From Glycomyces terrestris (lineage in GTDB: Bacteria; Actinomycetota; Actinomycetes; Mycobacteriales; Micromonosporaceae), in contig NZ_RSEB01000004.1 in the NCBI RefSeq assembly GCF_003933745.1, forward strand, positions 744,001 through 808,000: 64,000 nt of DNA, written 5' to 3'. The notes under the pieces are model-generated. The model had not been told where the DNA came from. It did not search any database and saw only the letters and a program-made list of their open reading frames with translations. The stretch's first letter is position 1, and each line of letters begins with the position of its first letter. A program made the position numbers and the translations under genes. Shown one piece after another: positions 32,709-42,638 of this stretch.

Positions 32709-34274
32709 TCAGGCGCGCTGGTAGACGAGGGTTCCCTCCGCCACAGTGAGGACGCACTTCGGGTCGGCGGCGTCCGGGTCACTCAAGTCGGGGAGCCGCC
32801 CGCCGGTGAGGTCCCACACTGTGAAATTGGCGCGGGTGTTCGGGACGAGCGACCCGGAGTCGTCGATCCCCAGGGCCCTCCAGCCGCCCCTGGTGGCCGC
32901 CGTGAAGGCCGCGGTCGGTGAGAGGCGGGAGGCCGGGTTCCAGTGGCGCACGGCGGCTCTCACGCCGCCCCAGGGGTCCAGTGCGGTGACCGGCGAGTCG
33001 GAGCCGAAGGCGAGCGGGACGCCGACGCCGGCGAGCCTCGAGAGCGGGTTGGCCGCCAGCGCGCGCTCGCGCCCGAGGCGGGCCGCGTACATGCCGCCCG
33101 GGCCGCCCCAGGCGGCGTCGAACGCGGGCTGGACGGAGGCGTGGACGCCGTGGTGGACCATGCGGGCGATGAGGCCGGCGTCGAGGAGTTCGGCGTGCTC
33201 GATGCGGTGGCGCGCATGCCGGACGGCGTCGAGGCCGAGTTCGCGCTCGACCGCGTCGAGGCCGTCGAGGACGTTCGCGACGGCGCCGTCGCCGATGGCG
33301 TGGAAGGCAGCGGGCATGCCCGCGCGGTGGGCGGCGCGCAGGTGGGCGGCGACGTCGGCGGCGGTGAGGTACTCGGCGCCGAGGGTGTCCTCGTCGGCGT
33401 AGGGGGTGCGGAGGAAGGCGGTGCGGGCGCCGAGGGAGCCGTCGGCGGACAGGTCGCCGCCGGCGCCGTGGGCGCCGAGGTCGCGGGCCTTCTCGGCGGC
33501 GCCGAGCTCGCCCCACCAGCCGTAGACGGCGGGGTTGCCGGGCTCCCGGCCGAGGGCGACGAGGCCGGAGAACTCGGCTTCGGCGAGCGGGTCGGCGTCG
33601 TTGGGGATGGCCATCTCGGCGAGCGCGGCGATGCCGAGGCCCGCGGCGTGGGTCAGGCCGACCTGGGCGGTCGCGAGGCGCTGGGAGACGGGGATGGCGG
33701 CGTTGACGGTGGCGCGGGCGGCGCGGTGGGCGGCGCGGGTGAGGAGCCCGGAGGGGTGGTGGCCGTCGAGGGCGGCGAACTCGGGGTGCTCGGCGAGGAG
33801 GCGGGGCCCGGCGACGCCGATGTGGCCGCAGGCGCGCGACAGGTACGCGAGGCGGCCGCCGGCGGCGTTCCCGAGGTCCGGTGACGACGGCGGGACGGGG
33901 TCGGCCCATTCGGTCTCGTCCCAGCCGTGGGCGAGGACGATCGCGTCGGGCGGGAGGGCCGCGGCGAAGGCCGCGACGCGTTCGAGGACGGCGGCGGCGG
34001 AGGGGAGCCCGGCGAGGTGGAGGCCGGTGAGGGAGGCCCCGGTGCCGGTGAGGTGGACGTGGGAGTCCACGAACGCCGGGGTCACCAGGGCCCCTTCGAG
34101 GTCGACGGTGCGGTCGGCGGCGGGCAGGTCGTCGTCGCCGCCGACCCAGGCGATCCGGTCGCCCGCGGTGAGCAGGGCGGTCGCGGCGGGGTGGGTCGGG
34201 CTCAGGACCCGCCCGCCGCGCCAGAGGGTGCGTTCGGTCCGCTCGGTGTGCTCGAGGAGGCTCATGCCTCCCAT
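32709..34274 (-). CDS. Amidohydrolase family 3 protein (YtcJ-like)
   Basis: A 521-aa metal-dependent hydrolase. The metal motif FVDSHVHLTG lies at about residues 68-77, HAIGDGA in the centre and FGSDSPVTALDPWGG near the C-terminus, all typical of amidohydrolase_3/YtcJ exoenzymes that cleave N-acyl or urea-like bonds. It starts 4 nt after the ABC ATPase stop, so it belongs to the importer operon and may process the imported compound. The start could also be the ATG at 34265, but no good ribosome site marks either. Confidence 0.85.
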   Translation of the reverse strand: MGGMSLLEHTERTERTLWRGGRVLSPTHPAATALLTAGDRIAWVGGDDDLPAADRTVDLEGALVTPAFVDSHVHLTGTGASLTGLHLAGLPSAAAVLERVAAFAAALPPDAIVLAHGWDETEWADPVPPSSPDLGNAAGGRLAYLSRACGHIGVAGPRLLAEHPEFAALDGHHPSGLLTRAAHRAARATVNAAIPVSQRLATAQVGLTHAAGLGIAALAEMAIPNDADPLAEAEFSGLVALGREPGNPAVYGWWGELGAAEKARDLGAHGAGGDLSADGSLGARTAFLRTPYADEDTLGAEYLTAADVAAHLRAAHRAGMPAAFHAIGDGAVANVLDGLDAVERELGLDAVRHARHRIEHAELLDAGLIARMVHHGVHASVQPAFDAAWGGPGGMYAARLGRERALAANPLSRLAGVGVPLAFGSDSPVTALDPWGGVRAAVRHWNPASRLSPTAAFTAATRGGWRALGIDDSGSLVPNTRANFTVWDLTGGRLPDLSDPDAADPKCVLTVAEGTLVYQRA

Positions 34275-34278
34275 GATG

Positions 34279-35025
34279 TCAGTCGACCGGGTGCAGGACG
34301 CGGTGGAGGAAGGTGCGGGCCCGCTCGGTCTTGGGGTCGGTGAGGACCTCGGCCGGGGCGCCCTGCTCGACGATGACGCCGCCGTCGAGGAACAGGACCC
34401 GGTCGGCGACCTCGCGGGCGAACGCCATCTCGTGGGTGACCACGAGCATCGTCATGCCCTCGGCGGCGAGCCCCTTCATGACCGAGAGGACCTCGCCGAC
34501 GAGTTCGGGGTCGAGGGCGCTGGTGGGCTCGTCGAAGAGCATGAGCCGCGGCTTCATCGCCAGCGCGCGGGCGATGGCGACGCGCTGCTGCTGCCCGCCG
34601 GACAGCTGCGCGGGCCGGGCCCGCTCCTTGCCCTCGATGCCGACCTCGGCGAGGAGGCGGCGCGCCTCGGCGACCGCTTCGTCCTTGGGGGTCTTGCGGA
34701 CCCGCCGCTGCGGGACGACGAGGTTGTCGAGGATCGACAGGTGGCTGAACAGGTTGAAGTGCTGGAAGACCATGCCGATGTCGCGGCGGGCGGCGTCGAG
34801 GTCGGCGTCGGGTCCGGTCATGTCGTGCCCGGCGGCGGTGATGGTGCCCGCGGTGGGCGTCTCGAGGAGGTTGACGCAGCGCAGGAGGGTGGACTTGCCG
34901 GAGCCGGAGGGCCCGATGAGGCACACGACCTCGCCTTCGGCGATCTCGAGGTCGATGCCGCGCAGGACCTCGTTGTCGCCGAAGCGCTTGTGCAGTCCCG
35001 CGATCGTCACTATGGGCGCGGTCAT
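34279..35025 (-). CDS. Polar amino acid ABC transporter, ATP-binding protein
   Basis: A 248-aa ABC ATPase of the GlnQ/GluA type: Walker [10 protein letters not shown] (about residues 38-46), the Q-loop in VFQHFNLF, signature LSGGQQQR, Walker [13 protein letters not shown] and the switch His in VVTHEM. The ATG overlaps the permease stop (ATGA). It powers uptake by the adjacent permease and binding lipoprotein. Confidence 0.93.
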   Translation of the reverse strand: MTAPIVTIAGLHKRFGDNEVLRGIDLEIAEGEVVCLIGPSGSGKSTLLRCVNLLETPTAGTITAAGHDMTGPDADLDAARRDIGMVFQHFNLFSHLSILDNLVVPQRRVRKTPKDEAVAEARRLLAEVGIEGKERARPAQLSGGQQQRVAIARALAMKPRLMLFDEPTSALDPELVGEVLSVMKGLAAEGMTMLVVTHEMAFAREVADRVLFLDGGVIVEQGAPAEVLTDPKTERARTFLHRVLHPVD

Positions 35026-35840
35026 CGCCGGTCCTCCCGGTTCTCGAGGCGGCGGGCGAGGAGCCCGAGGGGGATCGTCAGCAGCAGGTAGAGCAGGCCG
35101 CCGACGAGCAGCGGGGTGGCGTTGGCGGTGTCGGTGAGCTCGTTGCGCGCGAACTTGGACAGCTCCATCGTGGCGGTGGTGACGCCGAGGACGAACACGA
35201 GGGAGGAGTCCTTGGTGAGCATGACGAGTTCGTTCGTCAACGGGGGCACGACGATGCGCAGCGCCTGCGGGAGGACGACGGTGACCATGGTGCGGGTGTG
35301 GCTCATGCCGAGGGAGCGGGCGGCCTCGACCTGGCCGCGGGGGACGGCCTGGATGCCGGCGCGGACGCTCTCGGCGATGTAGGCGGAGGAGGTGAGGCCG
35401 AGGCCGATGGCGACCTGGCCGTAGACGCCGCCTGGGTACTGGATGCCCGGGAACGCCTGGGGGACGCCGAATCCGACGAGGAAGAGGACGAGGAGGGCGG
35501 GCAGGCCGCGGAAGACCTCGACGTACGCGGTCGCGAACCAGCGGTAGGGGCCGAACGCCGAGACGCGCATGAGCGCGATGGGGACGCCGACGACCATGCC
35601 GAACGCGAACGCGAGGACGGTGTAGACGATCGTGTTCCAGAACGAGGTCCACACCGCGGGGAACATGTCGGCCGCGATGTCGAGCTGGAAGAACGAGGCG
35701 GCGATCTGCTCCCAGTCGGCCGCCGCCGCGAGGAGCGCGACGACGGCGACGAGGACGGCGTACTGGAGGCCGCGCGCAAGGCGGCGCCGCTGCCTGGCCG
35801 TCATCCGGGCGGGCGCGGCTTCGGTGGTGGCGGCCTCCAC
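35022..35840 (-). CDS. Polar amino acid ABC transporter, permease
   Basis: A 272-aa HisM/GlnP-type permease with five or more membrane helices and the EAA loop [20 protein letters not shown]. The first GTG is used since it overlaps the stop of the binding-protein gene by 1 nt (TAGTG); an ATG 14 codons later is the alternative. Only one permease gene is present, so it should act as a homodimer. Confidence 0.9.
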   Translation of the reverse strand: MEAATTEAAPARMTARQRRRLARGLQYAVLVAVVALLAAAADWEQIAASFFQLDIAADMFPAVWTSFWNTIVYTVLAFAFGMVVGVPIALMRVSAFGPYRWFATAYVEVFRGLPALLVLFLVGFGVPQAFPGIQYPGGVYGQVAIGLGLTSSAYIAESVRAGIQAVPRGQVEAARSLGMSHTRTMVTVVLPQALRIVVPPLTNELVMLTKDSSLVFVLGVTTATMELSKFARNELTDTANATPLLVGGLLYLLLTIPLGLLARRLENREDRR

Positions 35841-36625
35841 TACTGGTCGAGGTTCCCGGTGTAGGGCTCGCCGATCCACTGCTCGTACAGCTCCGCGTAG
35901 GTGCCGTCGGCGAAGATCTCGTCGAGCATGGCGTTCACCTCGTCGAGGAGCTCCGTGTCGTCCTTCTGGACGGCGAAGCCGTAGTGCTCGGCGGTCTCGA
36001 TGGTCTGGACGAGCTGGAGGTCGGTGGCGGTCTCGATCATCTCGTTCCAGGTGGCGAGGTCGGCGATGGAGGCCTGGACGCTCCCGGCGGTGAGCGCGGA
36101 GGCGATGTCGCCCATGGACTCGAAGGCGACGACCTCGTAGCCGTACTGCTCGGCGTTGTCGTTGGCGTAGGCCTCGCCGGTGGAGCCGGACTGGACGGCG
36201 ACCTGGGCGCCGTCGAGGTCCTCGAGGGCGGCGACGGCCGAGCCGGAGGGCACGACGAGGGCCTGGTCGGCGCGGTAGTACGCCTGGGACATGCCCATGG
36301 CGGCCTGGCGCTCCTCGGTGATGGAGAGGCCGGCGGCGGCGATGTCGCAGGTGCCGGCGTTCAGGGCCTCGCCGGAGGAGATCGACTCGAAGCCGATCTC
36401 GACGATCTCGACGGACTGGTCGAGGCGCTCGGCGAGCAGGTTCATGAGGTCGATGTCGAAGCCGGCGTACTCGCCGTCCTGCTCGAACTCGAAGGGCTCG
36501 AAGGGGACGTTGGTGCAGACGGTGAGGGTGGAGTCGTCCTCGGCTCCGGACGAGCATGCTGCTGCGGCGAGCCCGGTCCCGATCAGGGCCAGGGCGGCCG
36601 CGGCGCGGCGGGTGTGCGTGTTCAC
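35840..36625 (-). CDS. Polar amino acid-binding lipoprotein
   Basis: A 261-aa SBP_bac_3 (cluster 3) solute-binding protein. It has a twin-Arg-containing signal and lipobox LAAAAC with acylated Cys24, then the family core [21 protein letters not shown] and [13 protein letters not shown]. The GTG at 36625 is preferred over an ATG five codons upstream because AGGAG lies 7 nt before the GTG and gives a compact signal peptide. The lipidation fits the Lnt gene of this window. It captures the ligand outside the membrane for the ABC importer. Confidence 0.9.
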   Translation of the reverse strand: MNTHTRRAAAALALIGTGLAAAACSSGAEDDSTLTVCTNVPFEPFEFEQDGEYAGFDIDLMNLLAERLDQSVEIVEIGFESISSGEALNAGTCDIAAAGLSITEERQAAMGMSQAYYRADQALVVPSGSAVAALEDLDGAQVAVQSGSTGEAYANDNAEQYGYEVVAFESMGDIASALTAGSVQASIADLATWNEMIETATDLQLVQTIETAEHYGFAVQKDDTELLDEVNAMLDEIFADGTYAELYEQWIGEPYTGNLDQ

Positions 36626-36780
36626 CTGAAGGCTCCTCATAGTTCGCTGATGGGCCGATCTTTCCGGTCGGACCCTCCCATACTTGTGCCACCTGGGCCG
36701 TAATGTGGCAGGTTTCGCAGTTCGGCCGGGCGCCTCGCCGATCGCCCGCGGTGTCGCCTCCTCGTGAGAGAGTGGTGCGC

Positions 36781-37701
36781 ATGCTGATGCTCATCGACGC
36801 CGCGTCCCTGTGGTACCGCGCCTACTACGGGCTCCCGTCCTCGATCAAGGCCCCGGACGGGCGCCGGTCGGGCGCGGTGCGGGGCTTCTTCGACGGCCTC
36901 GCGGTGCTCTCGAAGCGCTTCTCCCCCACCGGGATCGTGTGCTGCCTGGAGGGGAACTGGCGGCCGCAGTGGCGCCTGGACCTGATGCCGGGCTACAAGG
37001 CCGACCGGGCGCTCCCCGACGGCTCCGAGGACACCCCGGAGGGCCTGGACGACCAGGTCGCGGCGATCGAGGCGCTCCTGCCGGCGCTCGGGCTGGCGAC
37101 GGCGGCGCACCCGGAGTTCGAGGCCGACGACGTCATCGCGACGCTCGCGGCCCGCACGGCCGAGCCGGTCCACGTCGTCACCGGGGACCGCGACCTGTTC
37201 CAGCTGGTCGACGACGAGCGCGGCCGCAAGGTCGTCTACCTGGCGAAGGGCATCTCGAAGGCGGAGCTGTTCGACGGCGAGGCCGTCGCCGCGAAGTTCG
37301 GGGTGAACCCGAGCCACTACGTCGACTTCGCGGTCCTGCGCGGCGACCCCTCGGACGGCCTCCCGGGCGTCAAGGGCATCGGCGCGAAGACCGCGGTCGC
37401 GCTCGTGAACACGTACGGCGGCATCGCCGGTCTCAAGGCCGCGGCCGCCGACCCGGCCTCGGAGCTCCCGGCCCGCCAGCGCGCGGCGATCGGGGAGTCG
37501 GCCGAGTACCTCGACCGGGCGGTGGCGACGTCCACTGCGGTCGCGGACGTCGACGTGCCGCTCGTCGACGCGGCGATCCCGGCCGAGTGGCACGACCCCG
37601 CCGCGGTCGATGAGCTGGCGGCGCAGTGGAACGTGGGCTCGGCGCTCCAGCGGCTCCAGGCGGCGCTCGCCGCGCAGGCCGGCGACGCCCCGGCGGTCTG
37701 A
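36781..37701 (+). CDS. 5'-3' exonuclease (FEN/Pol I 5'-nuclease family)
   Basis: A 306-aa stand-alone flap-endonuclease-type nuclease, similar in layout to mycobacterial Rv2090. Metal-binding acidic motifs are MLIDAAS, FEADDVIATL, VTGDRDLFQLV and LRGDPSDGLPGVKGIGAKTA, the last being the H3TH DNA-binding helix-hairpin region. It removes 5' flaps or RNA primers in repair and replication. The ATG at 36781 is the first Met next to the conserved start; a GTG three codons upstream is possible. TGATG links it to the ATPase gene. Confidence 0.9.
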   Translation: MLMLIDAASLWYRAYYGLPSSIKAPDGRRSGAVRGFFDGLAVLSKRFSPTGIVCCLEGNWRPQWRLDLMPGYKADRALPDGSEDTPEGLDDQVAAIEALLPALGLATAAHPEFEADDVIATLAARTAEPVHVVTGDRDLFQLVDDERGRKVVYLAKGISKAELFDGEAVAAKFGVNPSHYVDFAVLRGDPSDGLPGVKGIGAKTAVALVNTYGGIAGLKAAAADPASELPARQRAAIGESAEYLDRAVATSTAVADVDVPLVDAAIPAEWHDPAAVDELAAQWNVGSALQRLQAALAAQAGDAPAV

Positions 37702-38426
37702 TGGCGGGGCCGTTCCTGCGGTCGGTGCGGGCCGAGGGGATGCCCGAATCGGGCTGGCCGTGGGACCTGCCGGCGGTGCGGGCGCTGGAGGCCGGCCTCG
37801 ATCTCGACGCGCCGGTGGTGATGTTCTGCGGCGACAACGGGACCGGGAAGTCCACGCTGGTCGAGGCGCTCGCGGACGCGCTCGGGTTCAACGTGGAGGG
37901 CGGGTCGCGGAACTTCAGGTTCGCGACGGCGCGGACGGCGACGCCGCTGGCCGAGCACCTGGTGGTGGCCCGGCGGGCGGGCAGGCGGCCCGCCGACTCG
38001 TTCTTCCTGCGCGCGGAGTCGTTCTTCAACGTGGCGACGGAGATCGAGCGCCTCGGCGCGGGCTGGGGCGCGTACGGCGGGACCTCGGCGCATGAGCGCT
38101 CGCACGGCGAGGGCTTCCTCGACCTGGTCGTCAACCGGTTCGGCGGCGCGGGCCTGTACCTGCTCGACGAGCCGGAGTCGGCGCTGTCGGTCCACGGCTG
38201 CCTGGCGCTGCTCGCGCGGATCGCGTCGCTGACGGCGCAGGGCAGCCAGTTCATCGTGGCGACCCACTCGCCGATCCTGCTGGCCTGCCCGGGGGCGGTG
38301 CTGTACGAGGCCGGCGGTGAGGGCATCGCGCCGGTGGCGTACGACGAGGCCGGGCCGGTGCGGCTGACGCGGGGGTTCCTCGCCGACCCGCAGCGGTACC
38401 TGCACCACCTGCTGGACGGGGACTAG
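37701..38426 (+). CDS. ABC-type AAA ATPase
   Basis: A 241-aa RecF/SMC-like ATPase of the type seen as predicted ATPase: Walker A GDNGTGKST (about residues 43-51), signature-like SHGEG, Walker B GLYLLDEPESALS and a switch in FIVATHSP. No coiled coil or nuclease domain is attached. Its ATG overlaps the exonuclease stop (TGATG). Coupling suggests a role in the same DNA transaction, but the similar family is widespread with unknown function. Confidence 0.85.
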   Translation: MAGPFLRSVRAEGMPESGWPWDLPAVRALEAGLDLDAPVVMFCGDNGTGKSTLVEALADALGFNVEGGSRNFRFATARTATPLAEHLVVARRAGRRPADSFFLRAESFFNVATEIERLGAGWGAYGGTSAHERSHGEGFLDLVVNRFGGAGLYLLDEPESALSVHGCLALLARIASLTAQGSQFIVATHSPILLACPGAVLYEAGGEGIAPVAYDEAGPVRLTRGFLADPQRYLHHLLDGD

Positions 38427-38555
38427 GAGTGTCGCACCCGCGGCGGGTCGGTTCGAGTCGACGGGTTCGCTCGCCGGGCGGCCTTCCCGGTCCTGGTGTC
38501 GGATCGGGGAGGCCGGCAACGCCGCGAGCGGGCGCAGCGGCCGTCAGGGGCGCTG

Positions 38556-38930
38556 TCAATCCCAGACGGTCGCGGCGGCCTCGAACTCGGCGCGGTCCGA
38601 GTGGACGGGGATGACGCACAGGAGGTGGCCGCCGGGCGCGCGCAGGGTGCGGCACTCGAGCCAGCGCGAGACCTCGACGGCGCCGAGCGCGGTGAGGCGG
38701 TCGGTCTCGGCGTCGAGGTCGTCGGTCTCCATGTCGATGTGGAAGCGCGGTTCGCCGTCGATGCGCTGCACCGCGGTCACCAGGCCCGCGATCCCGCCGG
38801 GCAGGCTCGTGAACTGGGGTTCGTCGTCGTTCGGCCGCGCCTCGACGCCGAGGGCGGCGGACCAGAACGCGGCGGCCGCGTCGGCTTCGGGCGTGTCGAA
38901 GAGGATCGTCGAGATGCGGCTGCGGTGCAT
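38556..38930 (-). CDS. VOC-family protein
   Basis: A 124-aa glyoxalase-like protein: ISTILFDTPEADAAAAFWSA (first unit) and PRFHIDMETDDLDAETDRLT (second unit), GGHLLCVIPVHSD near the end. It lies downstream of helY by 63 nt on the same strand, and I see no clear promoter. Function unknown; possible small-molecule binding or detoxification. Confidence 0.85.
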   Translation of the reverse strand: MHRSRISTILFDTPEADAAAAFWSAALGVEARPNDDEPQFTSLPGGIAGLVTAVQRIDGEPRFHIDMETDDLDAETDRLTALGAVEVSRWLECRTLRAPGGHLLCVIPVHSDRAEFEAAATVWD

Positions 38931-38993
38931 GCGGAAGCCCTTCGGGTGCGGCGCGGCCCGGCCGTCTCAGCGGCCGGGTCGCACGGTTCGTCC

Positions 38994-41720
38994 TTACACG
39001 TCGGCGACCACGCCGCGGCGGATCGAGTCCACCGCGTCGAAGGCCGCGTCGGCGAGCTTGTTCGAGGACTCGGTGCCGATGAACCGGGCCGCGGTGCCCA
39101 TCTGGTGGAGCAGGTCGGCGGTGCGGCGGGCCCAGCGCACGAAGTCGCCGCCGGGCATCGGCCACGGGCCGTCGGCCGCGGCGAGGGCCTTGGAGAGCTC
39201 CTCGCCCTTCGTCCACCGGTAGATCGGCCAGGCCAGGCCCAGCTGCGGCCGGGAGATGAGCGAGAGGCCCCGCTGGTTCTCGGCGCGGCGGATGGCCTCC
39301 CAGCGGCGCTGGGTCTTCGCGACGAGGTCGGTGATGGGGCCGGGCACGGCCACGAAGAACTCGTCCTCCTCGAATCGGGACTCGTAGATGACCGTGGAGG
39401 CGATCGCGGCCAGCGAGGGCGCGTCGAGGCCCTCCCAGATGCCGTCGCGCAGGCACTGGGCGACGAGCAGGTCGGTCTCCACGAACAGGTTGCGCAGCAG
39501 CCGCCCGGACTCGGTGACGGTCTCGCCTTCGAGGTACCCGAACTCGGTGAGGACTTCGCGCACGGCCGTGAACTGGCGCGCGAGCGAGTGCTCGCGGCGC
39601 TCGGAGCGGCGCCGGAGCGTCTCCTCCTCGCGCTTGAGGCGGGACCAGCGGGAGGCGTGCACGGTGTGCTGCCCGGCGTCGGGGCAGGTGCGGCACGGGT
39701 GGTTCTTGACCTCCTCGCGCAGGCGTGCGATCTCGGGGGTCTCGGCGGCGCCGCCGCGGCGGGTGGGCCGCGAGCGGTCGCGGGTGGCCTCGCGCAGGCT
39801 CGCGGCGAGGTCGCCGCGGGCCTTGGGGTCGCGCCGGTCGAAGCGCTTGGGCATGCGGATCTTGGTGACCACTTCGAGGCCGCCGTCGAACGCGGCGGTC
39901 TCGACGGTGCCGGCCCAGCCGTCGGCGGTGAGCACGGCCCAGCGCGGGTCGTGGTGGCGCGAGCCGCCGGTGGGGCGCAGGAACACGGCCCAGCCGGTGC
40001 GCTTGCCGCGCGAGATCCACACGACGTCGCCGCCGCGGAGCTGCTCGAGGTTGGTGCGGGCCTCGTCGCGCAGGGCGCCCTTGCGGCGCTTCTGGTTCGC
40101 GCGCTCGGCCTGCGAGAGCTCGTGCGTCAGTTCGTAGTAGGCGAGGAAGTCGCCCTTGTGGCACTCGGCGCCCTTGGCGGCCTCGGCGGCGCGCCGGCCC
40201 AGGGAGCGGGCCTGCTCGGCGATGTGGACGGCCTCGGAGTCCGACTGGAACTGCGCGAACGAGGAGGCCAGGACCTCTTGGGCGCGTTCGACGCCGGCGG
40301 CGCCGATGAGGTTGACGGCCATGTTGTAGGAGGGCGCGAACGAGGAGTTCAGCGGGTAGGTGCGCTTGGAGGCGAGGCCTGCGAGCTCCTTGGGGCGCAC
40401 GTCCTCGGCCCACACGGTGACGGCGTGGCCCTCGACGTCGATGCCGCGCCGCCCGGCGCGCCCGGTCAGCTGCGTGTACTGGCCGGGGGTGAGCATGACG
40501 TGGTCGGAGCCGTCGTACTTGATGAGCCGCTCCAGGACCACCGAGCGGGCGGGCATGTTGATGCCCAGCGCGAGCGTCTCGGTGGCGAACACGGCCTTGA
40601 GGAGGCCGCGTTCGAAGAGCTTCTCGACGACCTCCTTGAACACCGGGAGGAGCCCGGCGTGGTGGGCGGCGATCCCGGCCGCGAGGCCGGCGAGCCAGCG
40701 GTCGAAGCCGACGGCGTCGAGGTCGGCGGGGTCGATGTGGGAGACGGCGGCGGTGGCGTAGTCGACGATCTCGTCGCGTTCGCGCCCGTCGGTGAGGCGC
40801 AGGCCGGCGCGCACGCACTCGTCGACGGCGGCGTCGCAGCCGGCGCGCGAGAAGATGAAGTAGATCGCGGGCAGCAGCGCGGCCTGGTCGAGGCGGGAGA
40901 CGACGCGGCCGCGGTCCACATGGGGCCGGCCGCGGCGGCGCCCGCCGCCGGCGCGCTCGCCGCGCTCGCGCATGCGGGCGTCCTTCTTCAGCAGTTCCTT
41001 GGAGACGTAGTCGCCGTCGGGCTCGAACAGGTCGAGGAGGGCGCCGCCGATCATCATGTGCTGCCACAGCGGGACCGGGCGGGTCTCGGAGACGACGACC
41101 TCGGTGGAGCCGCGGACGCTCTTGAGCCAGTCGCCGAACTCCTCGGCGTTGGAGACCGTCGCCGACAGGGAGACGACGCGGACCTCCTGCGGGAGTTCGA
41201 TGATGATCTCCTCCCAGACGGCGCCGCGGAAGCGGTCGGCGAGGTAGTGGACCTCGTCCATGACCACATAGCGCAGTCCGTGGAGGGTGGCCGAGCCGGC
41301 GTAGATCATGTTCCGCAGGACCTCGGTCGTCATGACCACGATCGGGGCCTCGCCGTTGACGACGGTGTCGCCGGTGAGGAGGCCGACGTTCTCGGCGCCG
41401 TGGGCGTCGACGAGGTCGTTGAACTTCTGGTTCGACAGGGCCTTGATGGGCGTCGTGTAGAAGCACTTGCGGCCCTCGGCCAGCGCCAGGTGCACGGCGA
41501 ACTCGCCGACGACGGTCTTGCCGGCGCCGGTGGGGGCGCAGACGAGGACGCCGTGCCCGGATTCGAGGATGCGGCAGGCCTCGACCTGGAAGTCGTCGAG
41601 TTCGAACGGGTAGTCCCCCGCGAAGGCCGCCAGCTGGGGCCATTGCCGGCGCGCCTGCGCGGCGGCGTGGCGCTCGGCCGGGGAGCGGTCGTCGGCGTAC
41701 GGCACGTCGGCGTTAACCAT
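38994..41720 (-). CDS. helY: Ski2/Mtr4-like DEAD/DEAH helicase HelY
   Basis: A 908-aa superfamily 2 helicase. Walker A is CAPTGAGKT (about residues 61-69), followed by DEVHYL (motif II), SLSATVSN (motif III) and, in the second RecA domain, QLTGRAGRRGID (motif VI). A DSHCT-like C-terminal domain follows. It corresponds to mycobacterial Rv2092c next to tatC. The ATG is preceded by TAGTGT 7 nt upstream and by a strong PafBC-type element, which suggests induction by DNA damage. It probably remodels structured RNA or DNA. Confidence 0.93.
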   Translation of the reverse strand: MVNADVPYADDRSPAERHAAAQARRQWPQLAAFAGDYPFELDDFQVEACRILESGHGVLVCAPTGAGKTVVGEFAVHLALAEGRKCFYTTPIKALSNQKFNDLVDAHGAENVGLLTGDTVVNGEAPIVVMTTEVLRNMIYAGSATLHGLRYVVMDEVHYLADRFRGAVWEEIIIELPQEVRVVSLSATVSNAEEFGDWLKSVRGSTEVVVSETRPVPLWQHMMIGGALLDLFEPDGDYVSKELLKKDARMRERGERAGGGRRRGRPHVDRGRVVSRLDQAALLPAIYFIFSRAGCDAAVDECVRAGLRLTDGRERDEIVDYATAAVSHIDPADLDAVGFDRWLAGLAAGIAAHHAGLLPVFKEVVEKLFERGLLKAVFATETLALGINMPARSVVLERLIKYDGSDHVMLTPGQYTQLTGRAGRRGIDVEGHAVTVWAEDVRPKELAGLASKRTYPLNSSFAPSYNMAVNLIGAAGVERAQEVLASSFAQFQSDSEAVHIAEQARSLGRRAAEAAKGAECHKGDFLAYYELTHELSQAERANQKRRKGALRDEARTNLEQLRGGDVVWISRGKRTGWAVFLRPTGGSRHHDPRWAVLTADGWAGTVETAAFDGGLEVVTKIRMPKRFDRRDPKARGDLAASLREATRDRSRPTRRGGAAETPEIARLREEVKNHPCRTCPDAGQHTVHASRWSRLKREEETLRRRSERREHSLARQFTAVREVLTEFGYLEGETVTESGRLLRNLFVETDLLVAQCLRDGIWEGLDAPSLAAIASTVIYESRFEEDEFFVAVPGPITDLVAKTQRRWEAIRRAENQRGLSLISRPQLGLAWPIYRWTKGEELSKALAAADGPWPMPGGDFVRWARRTADLLHQMGTAARFIGTESSNKLADAAFDAVDSIRRGVVADV

Positions 41721-41727
41721 GGCCTCA

Positions 41728-41750
41728 ACACTAGTCTGCTACCCCGACAA
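41728..41750 (-). promoter_or_regulatory. RecA-NDp (PafBC-type) promoter of helY
   Basis: On the minus strand TTGTCGGGG matches TTGTCRGTG at 8 of 9 positions, then exactly 8 nt, then TAGTGT. The ATG is 7 nt beyond. Confidence 0.7.
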
Positions 41751-41806
41751 GAGCATCCCGGTAACGCGCCAGCGCACCCGGCTGTGACGACGCCTACACG
41801 GCCGGG

Positions 41807-41812
41807 TATCGT
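41807..41812 (+). promoter_or_regulatory. -10 box of the HAD gene
   Basis: TATCGT, 7 nt before GTG 41820; probably leaderless. It decides the start codon. Confidence 0.5.
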
Positions 41813-41819
41813 CCCGGAT

Positions 41820-42557
41820 GTGCACCGTGATTCCTCACCAGGAGACGACGATGCGGGACGCGGAGGGGTCGACGCGGTCCTGTTCGACTTCCACGGCACC
41901 TTGGCGCAGCTCGAACCCCTGACCAGGGCGGTCGCGCTGGCCGCCGAGGTCTGCGGGAAGCAGCTCTCACCGCTCGCGGTGACGGCGCTCGCGGATGCCA
42001 TCGGCGCGCAGGGCTGGCTCGGTTCGGGCATGGAGCCGCGGGTGCGGCCGCACTTCGCGGAGGCGTGGGCGGACCGGGACCTCGACGAGGACTCCCACCG
42101 CGAGGCGTTCACGGAGCTGGCGGCGCAGGCGCACGGCGTGTTCGACGGCCTCGCGGAGGCCCTGTACGACCGGCTCGCCTCCCCCGAGGGCTGGGTGGCG
42201 TTCGCCGACACGTTCTCCACGCTGGTGTCGCTCAAGGCGCAGGGCTACCCGATCGCGCTGGTGTCGAACATCGGCTTCGACGCGCGCCCGATCCTGCGGC
42301 GCCTGGGCATCGACCGGTTCATCGACGCGTGGGTGCTGTCCTACGAGGTCGGGTACTGCAAGCCCGACGAGAAGATCTTCTACGCGGCCTGCCACGCGCT
42401 GGACGTGGAGCCGAGCCGGGTGCTCATGGTCGGCGACACGATGGCCGACGCGGGCGCGGCCCGGATCGGGGCCCGCTGCTACCTGGTGCCGCACGCGGAG
42501 GCGGGCCGGGCGGTGGGCCTGGACGCGGTGCTGCGGCTGGTCCGCGGCGGCTGCTGA
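41820..42557 (+). CDS. HAD-superfamily hydrolase
   Basis: A 245-aa haloacid-dehalogenase-type phosphatase: motif I VLFDFHGTL (nucleophile Asp, with His in place of the second Asp-neighbour), motif II LVSNIG, motif III Lys in CKPDEKIF and motif IV MVGDTMADAGAA. A helical cap sits between motifs I and II. Substrates are probably small phosphates. No ATG or ribosome site suits the start; the leaderless GTG is chosen. It sits between helY (divergent) and tatC (convergent). Confidence 0.85.
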   Translation: MHRDSSPGDDDAGRGGVDAVLFDFHGTLAQLEPLTRAVALAAEVCGKQLSPLAVTALADAIGAQGWLGSGMEPRVRPHFAEAWADRDLDEDSHREAFTELAAQAHGVFDGLAEALYDRLASPEGWVAFADTFSTLVSLKAQGYPIALVSNIGFDARPILRRLGIDRFIDAWVLSYEVGYCKPDEKIFYAACHALDVEPSRVLMVGDTMADAGAARIGARCYLVPHAEAGRAVGLDAVLRLVRGGC

Positions 42558-42573
42558 ACGGAACCTGAGACAC

Positions 42574-42611
42574 CGGAAGGCCCCGGAGCGGTTGCGCTCC
42601 GGGGCCTTCCG
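42574..42611. terminator. Bidirectional terminator between HAD and tatC
   Basis: A perfect 17-bp stem (42574-42590 with 42595-42611) with a GTTG loop between convergent genes. Confidence 0.85.
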
Positions 42612-42638
42612 TTCGCTCGGCCTGGGTCCTCAGGGGAC

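Noticed and set aside
36750-36781. PafBC-type promoter before the 5'-3' exonuclease
   Set aside because: GGTGTCGCC has too few matches and the spaced hexamer is AGAGAG, not TANNNT.
38496-42557. 1353-codon plus-strand frame covering helY and the HAD gene
   Set aside because: Only the HAD part (41820-42557) has motifs; the rest is antisense to helY.
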